64,000 nucleotides of DNA. Source: Streptomyces sp. NBC_00239 (GTDB lineage Bacteria > Actinomycetota > Actinomycetes > Streptomycetales > Streptomycetaceae). Under the pieces are notes generated by a model. The model searched no databases and had not been told where the DNA came from. It saw nothing but the letters and a program-made list of their open reading frames with translations. This document shows, one piece after another, positions 51,739 through 60,194 of the stretch. The translations under genes were made by a program, and so were the position numbers. Location: contig NZ_CP108095.1 of assembly GCF_036194065.1 (NCBI RefSeq), positions 930,001 through 994,000 on the forward strand. The letters are read 5' to 3'. Numbering within the stretch: position 1 is the first letter of the stretch; the number at the start of each line of letters is the position of its first letter.

Positions 51739-53045
51739 CCGCGCGGGCCCGTCATCCCGTCGACCAGGCTCTGGAGCTCGGTCATGCCCTCGTCGAAGCC
51801 GAGCTTGCCCTCCCAGATCTTCATGAGGTGGTCGTTGACGGCCTTGGTCAGGCCGGGGACCGCGACCTCGTCGGGGTAGTTCGCGAAGCCCTTGTCGCGT
51901 ACGTCGATGAAGGTGCGGGCGTGCGCCGGGTAGTTGCCGTCGGTCACCAGGCCCTCGGCACCCTTGATGGACGGCACCGCGCTGCCGCCCTTCAGCCGCA
52001 GCTGCTGGCCCTCCTTGCTGACGAACTCGCTCAGGAAGGTGAAGGCCTCCTTCAGGTGCGGGGTGTCCTTGTTGATGGTCAGGTACGAGGCGGCGACCGC
52101 GCCCCGGATCGGCTGCCCGGACTCCGAGGGGAAGGGCACGATGTCGTAGTTGTCGAGGTCGCCGCCCTTCTTGATGCTCTCGATGACCCAGCGGCCGCCT
52201 GCGTAGAAGCCCGCCTTGTGCTTGATGAACTGGGTGGCGGCGCTGTTGCCTTCGGGCAGCAGGTCGGCGGAGGCGAAGGTCTTGTCCCGGTAGCCGTCGG
52301 CGAGGGTCTTGAGCGCCGCGCGGGCCTTCGGGTCGGACGGCGCGACGAAGTCGCCGTTCTGCCAGACCTTGCCGCCGAAGCCGTTGACCATGCTGTAGTT
52401 CGCGCCGTACCAGTTCCAGAAGATGGAGCCGTACCTGCCGGCGGCCTTCAGCTTGGCGTTCATCTCCAGGTAGGCGGCCATGGTCCAGCGGCCGGACTCG
52501 TTGAGCGCGGCGGGGTCCTCGGTGATCCCGGCGGCGGCCAGGGCCTTCTTGTCGAACCAGAGGACCTCGGGGTTGGTGTCGTTGGGGACGCCGTAGGTGA
52601 CTCCGGCCTTCTTCGCGCCGCCGTAGATGCCCTCGAAGAAGTCCGCGGGCCGGCTCTTGCTCGACGGTCCGGCGAGCTGCTCGTCGAGCGGCGCGAGCAC
52701 GCCGTCGGCGACGAGCTTGCCGATGTGGTCGTCACCGACGTAGAAGACGTCGGGTGCGGTCTTCGAGGTGAGCTGGGTGATCAGCTTGGGGTGGTAGTCC
52801 TCGTAGGAGGCGACCGGTTCGAGCTTGAGCGTGATGTCCGGGTACTTCTTGGCGAACCCGTCGGTGAAGGCCTTGAAGACGGCCATGTCCTCGGCCGAGC
52901 CCCAGGTCGACCAGCGCAGGACGACCTTGCCGTCCTTGCCGTCGTTGCCCCCGCCGGCGAGTCCGGCGCCGCCCGAGCCGCTGCACGCCGACAGGGACAG
53001 CGCGGCCGCGACGGCGACCAGGACGGTTCTTCTCTTGACGGGCAT
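51735..53045 (-). CDS. Extracellular sugar-binding lipoprotein of the ABC importer
   Basis: A 436-residue family 1 solute-binding protein. ATG 53045 follows GGAGG. The signal sequence RRTVLVAVAAALSLSAC ends in a lipobox (LSAC), so it is a lipoprotein. VVLRWSTWGSAEDMAVFKAF, YPDITLKLEPVASYEDYHPK, APDVFYVGDDHIGKL and TYGVPNDTNPEVLWFDKKAL are the expected lobe sequences, and aromatic residues such as FWNWYGANYSMVNGFGG may stack on sugar rings. It delivers the sugar to the MalF/MalG-type permeases. A hexanucleotide repeat tract lies between it and the SDR gene upstream. Confidence 0.95.
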   Translation of the reverse strand: MPVKRRTVLVAVAAALSLSACSGSGGAGLAGGGNDGKDGKVVLRWSTWGSAEDMAVFKAFTDGFAKKYPDITLKLEPVASYEDYHPKLITQLTSKTAPDVFYVGDDHIGKLVADGVLAPLDEQLAGPSSKSRPADFFEGIYGGAKKAGVTYGVPNDTNPEVLWFDKKALAAAGITEDPAALNESGRWTMAAYLEMNAKLKAAGRYGSIFWNWYGANYSMVNGFGGKVWQNGDFVAPSDPKARAALKTLADGYRDKTFASADLLPEGNSAATQFIKHKAGFYAGGRWVIESIKKGGDLDNYDIVPFPSESGQPIRGAVAASYLTINKDTPHLKEAFTFLSEFVSKEGQQLRLKGGSAVPSIKGAEGLVTDGNYPAHARTFIDVRDKGFANYPDEVAVPGLTKAVNDHLMKIWEGKLGFDEGMTELQSLVDGMTGPRG

Positions 53046-53099
53046 GGGGTGCCTCCGGAGATGTCTTTCCGACGGATGAGGGTGAGGTCGGGGTGGGGA

Positions 53100-53225
53100 C
53101 GGGTCGGTCGGGCTCAGGGTCGGGGTCGGGGTCGAGGTCGGGCTCAGGGTCGCGGTCGCGGTCGCGGTCGCGGTCGCGGTCGCGGTCGCGGTCGGGCTCA
53201 GGGTCGGAGTCGGGCTCAGGGGCGG
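53100..53225. repeat. GGTCGC/GGTCGG hexanucleotide repeat tract
   Basis: After blocks of GGTCGGGGTCGG and GGGCTCAGGGTC, the unit GGTCGC is repeated about seven times between 53147 and 53190, then GGGCTCAGGGTCGGAGTC returns. It occupies most of the 186-base gap between the SDR and sugar-binding-protein genes inside one operon. No reading frame is used here. Confidence 0.9.
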
Positions 53226-53231
53226 GCGGGT

Positions 53232-53981
53232 TCAGGCGAGGCCGCCGCCGTCGACGACGAGCGCGGAGCCGGTGACGTAGCTGCTCGCCTCCCCGGCGAG
53301 GAACAGCACCGCGTTGGCGATCTCCTCGGGCGCGCCCGCGCGGCCCAGCGGCCGGTCCGCGGCGTCCTTCTCGAAGGTGGCCCAGTCCTCCCGGAGCTGG
53401 CGCGCCTCGTCGCGGAGCATCGGCGTCATGGTGTCGCCGGGGTTGACCGAGTTGACGCGGATGCCGGCGGCGGCGTGGTCGATGGCCAGGGCGCGCGTCA
53501 TGTTGACGACGGCCGCCTTGGAGGCGCAGTAGGACAGGGCGTTGCCGCCGCCCTTCATGCCCCAGCCGGAGCCGGTGTTGATGATGGAGCCGCCCTCCTT
53601 CATCAGGGGGATCGCGAAGCGGCACATCAGGTAGACCGAGCGGACGTTGACGGCCATCACCCGGTCCCAGTCGTCGGCGGAGATCTCCAGCGCGGTCTGG
53701 CGGCGGATGATCCCGGCGTTGTTGAACAGGACGTGCAGGGCGCCGAACGTCTCGACGGCGGTGTTCACGATCCGCTCGCAGTCCGCTTCGGACGACACGT
53801 CGGCCCGGACCGCGACGGCCCGGCCGCCGTCGGCCTCGATCTCGCGCACGGTCCCGGTCGCGTCCGCCAGGTCGGCGATGACCACGGCGGCGCCCTCGGC
53901 TGCGAACAGCCGGGCGGTGGCGCGGCCGATTCCGGAAGCGCCGCCGGTGACGATGGCGACCTTGTTCTGCAGGGTGTTCAT
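53232..53981 (-). CDS. SDR-family oxidoreductase
   Basis: A 249-residue classical short-chain dehydrogenase. The cofactor loop is VAIVTGGASGIGRATARLFA (TGxxxGxG), with an aspartate after the second strand (VVIADLAD), suggesting NAD preference. NNAG is in HVLFNNAGIIRRQ; the catalytic serine is in IINTGSGWGMKGGGNALSY, and the Y-x-x-x-K is YCASK, followed by AAVVNMTRALAIDHAAAGIR. The PG motif and WATFEKDAADRPLGRAGAPE complete the family. ATG 53981 overlaps the AcoX-like gene stop (ATGA). In this operon it may oxidise a sugar or a product of the GcvP-like enzyme. Confidence 0.94.
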   Translation of the reverse strand: MNTLQNKVAIVTGGASGIGRATARLFAAEGAAVVIADLADATGTVREIEADGGRAVAVRADVSSEADCERIVNTAVETFGALHVLFNNAGIIRRQTALEISADDWDRVMAVNVRSVYLMCRFAIPLMKEGGSIINTGSGWGMKGGGNALSYCASKAAVVNMTRALAIDHAAAGIRVNSVNPGDTMTPMLRDEARQLREDWATFEKDAADRPLGRAGAPEEIANAVLFLAGEASSYVTGSALVVDGGGLA

Positions 53982-55084
53982 GAGTCCTCGCTCGCTGACT
54001 GGATGCGGTAGACGACGGAGGCGCGGTGGCCGGTGACGACCCGGGCGGGTCCGCTGAACGCGGCGTCGGTGGCGGGGTCCCCGCTGTCCACGAGCAGGGG
54101 GCGGCCGCCGAGTGCGGCGAGTTTCTGCTCGGTGGCGAGGACGACGATCCCGGCGAGCCGGTCCAGGACGCGGGGGCTGAACTGCTGGTTGCCGCGGCCG
54201 ATCAGGAAGCCCTGGCCGCCGAGTACGGACAACACGCCATGCGTGACCTGTGACATGGCAATGGTGAGCAGGTCGTGCTCGGTGACGTCCGAGGCGAGCA
54301 GGACCCCGTCCCGGACGACATCGACCCCCAACGGCGTCAGTTCCAGGCCGAGTTCACGGCCCACGGCGAGTGTGGTCCCGCCCGGCCCCAGCGCGTACGC
54401 GGCGCCCGGCCGCATGGACGCCACCACCGCGCGCGCGATCGACTCCGCCGAGCCGGGCGCCGCCACCGACCCGGTCTTGCGGCCGCTGAGCCGCGCCCGG
54501 GCCGCGGGTACCCGGAGGGTGCCGTACAGCCGGGCGCCGACCCGGCCGGACCGGTACGCCTCCTCGTCCAGGTCGACCACCTCCGCGTCGACCGTCGCCC
54601 CGTCGAACGCGGCGGCCGCCGTCCCCGACGCGAACGGGCTGACCCCGAAGCACCCGGAGTACACCTTCACCCCGGCCGGCACCCCGAGGACCGCCCCGCG
54701 CGGCCCTGCGTCCAGCACGTCGCGTGCCGTGCCGTCCCCGCCGGCGAACAGCAGCAGGTCCACTCCGCGCAGCGCGGCCACCGCGGCCCGGGTGTCCGCC
54801 CCGCCGGTCGTGCCCGTCCCCCGGCCCGGCGGGCGGTGCGCGATCTCGTACGGCACCCCGGCGGCGCGGGCGCTGTCCTCGCCCATGGGGCCCGCGACCG
54901 TACGGATGCGGACGTCGGGGCGCCGGGTGCGGAGCGTCCTGAGGGCGCCGGCCGCGCGGGCCGCCGCCCGGGGCACCGCGCCCAGGGCGAGGGCCCTGGC
55001 CTGGATGTCCGGGCCGTCGCTGCCCTTGAGCGCGACCGCGCCGCCGAGGCCCGCGACGGGGTTCACGATCAGGCCGACGATCAC
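53978..55084 (-). CDS. AcoX-like ATP-NAD kinase-fold protein
   Basis: A 368-residue protein. It begins VIVGLIVNPVAGLGGAVALK, a strand and loop common to NAD kinases and to the AcoX proteins of acetoin gene clusters. LLLFAGGDGTARDVLDA contains the GGDGT nucleotide motif. AVLGVPAGVKVYSGCFGVSP and YALGPGGTTLAVGRELGLEL follow, again like AcoX. The GTG start overlaps the stop of the GcvPB-like gene (GTGA). AcoX function is not firmly established; NADP supply is one suggestion. Its presence beside an SDR and a glycine-decarboxylase-like pair is unusual, and here it should serve that catabolic step. Confidence 0.88.
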   Translation of the reverse strand: MIVGLIVNPVAGLGGAVALKGSDGPDIQARALALGAVPRAAARAAGALRTLRTRRPDVRIRTVAGPMGEDSARAAGVPYEIAHRPPGRGTGTTGGADTRAAVAALRGVDLLLFAGGDGTARDVLDAGPRGAVLGVPAGVKVYSGCFGVSPFASGTAAAAFDGATVDAEVVDLDEEAYRSGRVGARLYGTLRVPAARARLSGRKTGSVAAPGSAESIARAVVASMRPGAAYALGPGGTTLAVGRELGLELTPLGVDVVRDGVLLASDVTEHDLLTIAMSQVTHGVLSVLGGQGFLIGRGNQQFSPRVLDRLAGIVVLATEQKLAALGGRPLLVDSGDPATDAAFSGPARVVTGHRASVVYRIQSASEDS

Positions 55085-56637
55085 CGGCGGTGCTTCCGGC
55101 AGTAGGCGCGCCAGGTGGGGGACCACTGGTCCGGGTCGTCCAGGGACGTCGTGTCGATCCTGTGGATGGTCTGGTGGTAGGGGGCGTTCCTGACGAACTC
55201 GGGGTCCTCGCGGGCCTCCCGGGCGACCTGGGCGAGGATCGCGGCGTATTCGTCGAGGTCCTCGCGGGAGTAGGACTCGGTCGGCTCCAGGGTGAACGGC
55301 TCGGGGACCACGTAGGGGTGGTGGCTGGTCCAGTAGTGGACGCCGAAGTCGGCGGCGCGCACGCCGATCTCCTCCGAGTGCACCCCGGTCTCCTCGGCGA
55401 GCTCCTGCCAGGAGTAGCGGACCTGTTCCACGCGCCGCTTGTCCGCCCACGGGACGGAGGCGCCGGGGATCCGCAGCACCTTGTGCATCAGGTAGTTGTT
55501 GTTGAGGACGGCGGTCTCCGCGACCTCGCGCAGGCCGTCCGCGCCGAGCGCCATCACCCAGGCGTAGGCGCGCACGACGTTGGGCGTGACCCCCAGGAAC
55601 GGCCGGATCTTGCCGACCGAGCGGGCCGGGGAGCGGAGCGTGTACGTCTCTCCGTCGCGGTCGACCACCGGGCCGGGCAGGAAGGGGACCAGCGCCTCGG
55701 AGACCCCGCACGCGCCGGCCGCCGGACCGCCGCACGCGTGCGGGGTCGAGAAGGTCTTGTGCAGGTTGAAGTGGCACAGGTCGAAACCGGCGTCGCGGGC
55801 GCGGGTGATGCCGAGGATGCCGTTCGCGTTGGCCTGGTCGTAGCAGGCCAGTGCGCCCGCCTCGTGGACCAGATCGACGAACTCCCTGATCCGCGGGTTG
55901 AAGATGCCGGTGTCCTCGGGGTTGGTGATCATCAGGGCCGCGGTGCGCGGGCCGACGGCCGCGCGGAGCGCCTCGATGTCGGGGCAGCCGTCGGCGTCCG
56001 GCATCAGGGTGATGACCTCGTACCCGGCGACCTTCGCGCAGGCCCCGTTGGAGGGGTGCGAGAACATCGTGGTGATGACCTGGTCGCGCTGCCCGGCTTC
56101 GCCGCGGGAGGCGTGGTAGGCGCGGATCATCGCGAGGTTGGCGTAGATCGCCGCCGAGCCCGCGCCGGGCTGGAGCGAGACGCGGGCCATCCCGGAGATC
56201 TCCTTGAGGATCTGCTCCAGCCGCCAGTAGATCTCCAGTACGCCCTGGACGGAGTCCTCGGGTTGTAGGGGGTGCAGCTCGGCGATCTTCGGGTCCCGGA
56301 CGAAGGTGTCGTTGACCTTGGGGCTGTACTTCATCGTGCAGGTGCCCTGGCCGACGTCGATGTTGAGGTCGGCGCCCAGGGTCTCCTGCGAGAGCCGCAG
56401 GTAGTGCCGGACCACCTGGTTCTGCGACAGCTCGGGCAGTGCCGGCGGGGTGCCGCGGCCGATGCCGGCGGGGAGCGCGACGGGCGGCGCGTCCGGGGCG
56501 GGGACGCCGATGCCGCGCCGGCCGGGCCGGGACAGCTCGAAGATGATCTCCTCGTCCCAGCGGGCCTGGTGGAAGCGGCGCAGGGCGGGCTTGGGCGCGA
56601 CCGGCAGGTCCGCGAACGGTTCTCCGTGCGAGCTCAC
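55081..56637 (-). CDS. GcvPB-like PLP-dependent subunit (divergent glycine dehydrogenase subunit 2)
   Basis: A 518-residue protein in the fold of glycine decarboxylase P-protein, C-terminal half. The scaffold is clear: TCTMKYSPKVNDTF, ELHPLQPEDSVQGVLEIYW, GMARVSLQPGAGSAAIYANL, LMITNPEDTGIFNPRIREFV, and the PLP lysine in HFNLHKTFSTPHACGGPAAG. But several active-site loops differ from ordinary GcvPB: the SLGSCTMKY region is GQGTCTMKY; the HGTNPASA loop reads MFSHPSNGACAKVAGY; YDGANLNAI is YDQANANGI. GTG 56637 overlaps the GcvPA-like stop. With no gcvT, gcvH or lipoamide dehydrogenase nearby, a different amino-acid or amino-ketone substrate is likely. That is inference. Confidence 0.9.
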   Translation of the reverse strand: MSSHGEPFADLPVAPKPALRRFHQARWDEEIIFELSRPGRRGIGVPAPDAPPVALPAGIGRGTPPALPELSQNQVVRHYLRLSQETLGADLNIDVGQGTCTMKYSPKVNDTFVRDPKIAELHPLQPEDSVQGVLEIYWRLEQILKEISGMARVSLQPGAGSAAIYANLAMIRAYHASRGEAGQRDQVITTMFSHPSNGACAKVAGYEVITLMPDADGCPDIEALRAAVGPRTAALMITNPEDTGIFNPRIREFVDLVHEAGALACYDQANANGILGITRARDAGFDLCHFNLHKTFSTPHACGGPAAGACGVSEALVPFLPGPVVDRDGETYTLRSPARSVGKIRPFLGVTPNVVRAYAWVMALGADGLREVAETAVLNNNYLMHKVLRIPGASVPWADKRRVEQVRYSWQELAEETGVHSEEIGVRAADFGVHYWTSHHPYVVPEPFTLEPTESYSREDLDEYAAILAQVAREAREDPEFVRNAPYHQTIHRIDTTSLDDPDQWSPTWRAYCRKHRR

Positions 56638-57983
56638 CGGGCGCCTCCGGAGGCCGAGAGGGCGTCCTTGACGGCCGCCGCGAGGGTGTCGATGTCGGCG
56701 ATCGAGTGCCGTTCGGTGACGCAGATCAGGACCTCCCGGCGCCCGAGCCGCACGCCGCCGTAGATGTTCCGCTCCCGCAGGGCCGCGAGCAGCCCGTCGG
56801 CGTCCGGCACCTCGACGGCGAACTCCCGGAAGTGGAAGGACTCCTGGTGGCGGACCCGGGCGCCGGCCGCCGCGACGGCCCGCATCGCGTACGCGGTCCG
56901 GGCGAGGATCGTCTCGCCGATCTCCCGCATGCCCTGCGGTCCCATCAGCGCGAGGTACACCCCTGCGGTGATGCCCCACAGCGCGGCCGCCGTCCCGACC
57001 CATTCCTTGCCCTCCTCGCGCAGCGCGAAGGAGGTCCGGTCGTAGAAGACGTCGCCGAAGCCGTACTCCCCCGCGACGGCGGTCGGGGCGATGCCGAACA
57101 GGCGGGACGGGAACTCCGCGACCAGCCGTTCCTCGTCGCGGCTCGCGATGAATCCGGCCTGGCCGCCGCCGTACTGCTGGTGCATGCCGAGCGACTGGAT
57201 GTCCCCGCACACGAGGTCGACCCCGTACGAGGCGGGCGGTGCGAGCACGCCGAGCGAGATCGGGTCCGTCCCCACGACGAACAGGGCCCCGGCGCGGTGT
57301 GCCAGTCCGGCCAGTTCGCGTCCCCGCGTCTCGATGACCCCGTAGACGTTGGGCGTCTCCACGTACAGTCCGGCGAAGGTGTCGTCGAGGCGGACCTCGC
57401 CCGTCTCCCCCGTGGCGGCCACGGGCGCGGTCACCACCTCGATGTCGGGTGCGAGGTAGTCGCGGATCTTGTCGAGTTTGTCGGGGGCGATCGCGGCGCC
57501 GACGAGCACCCGGCCGCGGCCCGTGTAGCGCGCGGCCATCCTCAGCGCCGTCCCGGCCGCCTGGAAGCCGTCGTACGTGGGCACGTTGACGACGTCCATC
57601 TCCAGGAGTTCGCCCATCATCGAGACGTACTCGAAGAGCGCCTGGAAACGGCCGTGGTCCTCGTACGGCTCGCCCGCGTAGGCGGTCAGGAACTCGCCGC
57701 GCCCGTTGACCTCGTCGCACACCGCCGGGACGTGGTGCGGGTAGCAGCCGTGGCCGAGGAAGCTCAGCGCCTCGGTGGTGTCGGTGTTCCGGGCGAGCAG
57801 GCCGCGCAGGTGCCGGACCAGGCCCTGTTCGTCGGCGAAGGGGGCGGGCAGGTCGAGGGGGCGGTCGAGCCGGAGGTCGGCGGGGATGTCGCCGTAGAAC
57901 TCGGCGACGCTCGGTACGCCGATCTCGGCGAGCATCGCGGCCCGGACCTCGGGGCCCGCGTTGGGTATGTACGGATGGGTCAC
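56634..57983 (-). CDS. GcvPA-like subunit (divergent glycine dehydrogenase subunit 1)
   Basis: A 449-residue protein; GTG 57983 follows GAGGAG. It matches the N-terminal half of P-protein: HPYIPNAGPEVRAAMLAEIG, VAEFYGDIPADLRLDRPLDL, ALSFLGHGCYPHHVPAVCDE, FEYVSMMGELLEMDVVNVPT. The segment that in ordinary GcvPA reads close to TPYQPEISQG is AGEPYEDHGRF here, and the usual N-A-S-x-Y-D-G region is VPTYDGF. GDIQSLGMHQQYGGGQAGFI corresponds to the family's glycine-rich core. It is coupled by overlap to the GcvPB-like gene. Streptomycetes normally use a one-chain GcvP for glycine cleavage, so this split pair is an extra, specialised enzyme. Confidence 0.9.
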   Translation of the reverse strand: MTHPYIPNAGPEVRAAMLAEIGVPSVAEFYGDIPADLRLDRPLDLPAPFADEQGLVRHLRGLLARNTDTTEALSFLGHGCYPHHVPAVCDEVNGRGEFLTAYAGEPYEDHGRFQALFEYVSMMGELLEMDVVNVPTYDGFQAAGTALRMAARYTGRGRVLVGAAIAPDKLDKIRDYLAPDIEVVTAPVAATGETGEVRLDDTFAGLYVETPNVYGVIETRGRELAGLAHRAGALFVVGTDPISLGVLAPPASYGVDLVCGDIQSLGMHQQYGGGQAGFIASRDEERLVAEFPSRLFGIAPTAVAGEYGFGDVFYDRTSFALREEGKEWVGTAAALWGITAGVYLALMGPQGMREIGETILARTAYAMRAVAAAGARVRHQESFHFREFAVEVPDADGLLAALRERNIYGGVRLGRREVLICVTERHSIADIDTLAAAVKDALSASGGAR

Positions 57984-58026
57984 GGCACTCCTCAGTGCTT
58001 GAGAACCACGCGCTGCGTCAGAACGA

Positions 58027-58145
58027 CTCGGTACTTCAGGACCACTCGGTGCTTCAGGACACTCGGTACTTAGGACACTCGGTACTTCAGGACACTCGGT
58101 ACTTCAGGACACTCGGTACTTCAGGACACTCGGTACTTCAGGACC
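58027..58145. repeat. Seven-copy 17-base tandem repeat overlapping the GH42 gene end
   Basis: CTCGGTACTTCAGGACA is repeated, with one-base changes, starting at 58027, 58045, 58062, 58078, 58095, 58112 and 58129. It fills the gap between the GcvPA-like start (57983) and the GH42 stop (58121). The last copy and part of the sixth are inside the GH42 gene and encode its final VLKYRVS and stop; the other copies are downstream duplicates of that coding end. There are no spacers, so it is not a CRISPR array. Confidence 0.93.
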
Positions 58146-60085
58146 ACGGCGTCGCGCGGCGCAAGGGCCACGGAGCCGTGCAGGCGGCGACCGGTCAGCA
58201 GGTCGGTCCCCGCGGCGGGGAGGGGGACGGTGGCCTCGGCGGCCCCGTGGTTGAGCAGGAACAGGAAGTCGCCGCGGCGGCAGGCCTCGACGCCTTCCGG
58301 CAGGACCGGTGCGGTGATGCCGGCGTCGCCGAGCACCTCGTCCAGGACCGGCGTCAGGTCGTCGGGGACGCAGCTCAGATAGGTCGCGGCACCGCGCCGG
58401 GTGACGGCCGGGCGGCCGTCCAGCGGGCCGCCGCGGTAGCGCGCCAGCACCTGCGCGTCGTCGACCTCCAGCCACTCGCTCCAGGTGCGGGCGACCAGCC
58501 GGGTGCCGTCGTGCGCCACGAGCTCCTGGGTGCGGCCGTCGGGGATCGGCCAGGGCTCCTCACTGCGCACGCCGAGCAGCGGGCGCAGCGGCCCGGGCGC
58601 ACCGCCGTCGTGGACCTGGTCGGCGGCGTCCACGACCCCGCTGAAGGGGCCGACGACGAGCCGGCCGGTGAACGAGGCGAGGTTGGCGGCCTGTTCGGCC
58701 GTGCACAGGTAGAGGTTGGGGACGATGACGACCTTGTACGAGGACAGGTCGCGGCCGGGAGGTGCCAGGTCGACGTCGATGCCGCGGGCGTGCAGCGGGG
58801 CGTACCAGGACATCAGGAGCGCGTGCAGCCGGAGCCGGTTGGACGGCAGCGATTCGGGGGCTTCGAGCCCCCACCAGCTGTCCCAGTCCATGACGAGGGC
58901 CACCTCCGCCCGCGTGGTGGTCCCGGCGACCTCGGCCAGCCGCCGCACGTCGGCGCCCAGGGCGAGCGTCTCGCGCCACTGGCGGGTGTCGGTGCCGCCG
59001 TGCGGGAGCATCGCCGAGTGGAACTTCTCCGGGCCGTACCTGGCCTGGCGCCACTGGAAGAACATGACGCCGTCGGAGCCGTGGGCGAGGGCCTGCAGGC
59101 TGTGCAGGCGCATGACGCCCTGCTCCTTGGGGACGTTGACCTCGCGCCAGCTGACGGCGCCCGGCGCCGATTCCAGGAGGAGCCACGGCTGCCGTTTGAG
59201 GGAGCGCATCAGGTCGTAGCTGAGCGCGGCCTTCACGTGAGCGGCCGGGTCGGCGGGGTCGGGGTAGGCGTCGTCGCTGACGAAGTCCTCGGCGTCCGCC
59301 CACTTCCAGTAGTCGAGGTGGTGCAGGAGGCTCATGAAGTTGGTGGTGACCGGGACGTCCGGGGTGACGTCCTTGAGGACCGCGCGCTCGGCCTCGAAGC
59401 AGGCGAGCAGCGCGTCGCTGGAGAAGCGGCGCCAGTCCAGGACCTGTGCGGGGTTGACCGGGCCTGGGGCCTTGCGGGGCGGGCTGATCTGCGTCCAGGC
59501 GGTGTAGTGCTGGCCCCAGCAGGACGTGCCCCAGGCGGAGTTGAGACCGTCCAGGGTGCCGTAGCGGTCTTCCAGCCAGCGGCGGAAGTGCCGTGCGGAC
59601 TCCTCGCAGAAGCATTCGACGGTGTGGTCGCCGTACTCGTTGCCGATGTGCCACATGGCCAGCGCGGGGTGGTTGCGGTAGCGCTCGGCCATGGCGCGGG
59701 CGAGCCGGACGGAGCCGTCCCGGAAGACCGGGGACGAGGGGCAGTAGCCCTGGCGGGACCCGAACTCCAGGCGCGTGCCGGCGGCGTCGACCGGCTGCAC
59801 GTCGGGGTGCGCGCGGACGAGCCAGGGCGGCGGTGTCGCGGTCGCCGTCGCGAGGTCGGCGGCGATCCCGTGGGCGTGCAGGAGGTCGAGGATCCGGTCG
59901 AGCCAGCCGAAGTCGTGGACGCCCGGGGCGGGTTCGAGGCGGGACCAGGAGAAGACGGCGACGGTCACGATGTTCACGCCCGCCTCGGCCATCAGCCGGA
60001 CGTCCTCGTCCCACACCGTCTCGGGCCACTGCTCGGGGTTGTAGTCGCCCCCGAACAACAGCCCGGGGACCCTGGTCAGGCCCAT
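58121..60085 (-). CDS. Beta-galactosidase, glycoside hydrolase family 42
   Basis: A 654-residue cytosolic enzyme, first gene of the operon; ATG 60085 follows GGGGAG. GLLFGGDYNPEQWPETVWDE is the usual GH42 start. The acid/base glutamate is in MWHIGNEYGDHT (about residue 148) and the nucleophile glutamate in PWLLLESAPGAVSW (about residue 306). Metal-site cysteines may be those in HTVECFCEESARHF, and the trimerisation and beta domains follow (VVIVPNLYLCTAEQAANLAS; FLFLLNHGAAEATVPL). GH42 enzymes act on small beta-galactosides or on arabinogalactan and galactan fragments rather than on lactose only. Its last codons lie in the 17-base repeat array. It is divergent from the GntR-type regulator. Confidence 0.95.
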   Translation of the reverse strand: MGLTRVPGLLFGGDYNPEQWPETVWDEDVRLMAEAGVNIVTVAVFSWSRLEPAPGVHDFGWLDRILDLLHAHGIAADLATATATPPPWLVRAHPDVQPVDAAGTRLEFGSRQGYCPSSPVFRDGSVRLARAMAERYRNHPALAMWHIGNEYGDHTVECFCEESARHFRRWLEDRYGTLDGLNSAWGTSCWGQHYTAWTQISPPRKAPGPVNPAQVLDWRRFSSDALLACFEAERAVLKDVTPDVPVTTNFMSLLHHLDYWKWADAEDFVSDDAYPDPADPAAHVKAALSYDLMRSLKRQPWLLLESAPGAVSWREVNVPKEQGVMRLHSLQALAHGSDGVMFFQWRQARYGPEKFHSAMLPHGGTDTRQWRETLALGADVRRLAEVAGTTTRAEVALVMDWDSWWGLEAPESLPSNRLRLHALLMSWYAPLHARGIDVDLAPPGRDLSSYKVVIVPNLYLCTAEQAANLASFTGRLVVGPFSGVVDAADQVHDGGAPGPLRPLLGVRSEEPWPIPDGRTQELVAHDGTRLVARTWSEWLEVDDAQVLARYRGGPLDGRPAVTRRGAATYLSCVPDDLTPVLDEVLGDAGITAPVLPEGVEACRRGDFLFLLNHGAAEATVPLPAAGTDLLTGRRLHGSVALAPRDAVVLKYRVS

Positions 60086-60115
60086 GCTCTGCTCCCCCTG
60101 CCGGTCGAGCGCATT

Positions 60116-60161
60116 TTGTATTCAGAATTCATAGTGCAGTACTTTGCATACGGTCAAGGGC
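60116..60161. promoter_or_regulatory. AT-rich control region between GH42 operon and GntR gene
   Basis: In the 109-base divergent gap a strongly AT-rich block contains TTTTGTATTCAGAATTCATA and a TGCA-gtactt-TGCA dyad (60135-60148). It must hold both promoters and is the likely operator of the GntR-type repressor. The exact site is not resolved. Confidence 0.5.
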
Positions 60162-60194
60162 TATGCTGAGAGTTCGAGAGATCAGGGGGTCCCG

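Noticed and set aside
58027..58145. CRISPR array
   Set aside because: The units are contiguous 17-base copies without spacers, and no cas gene is present.
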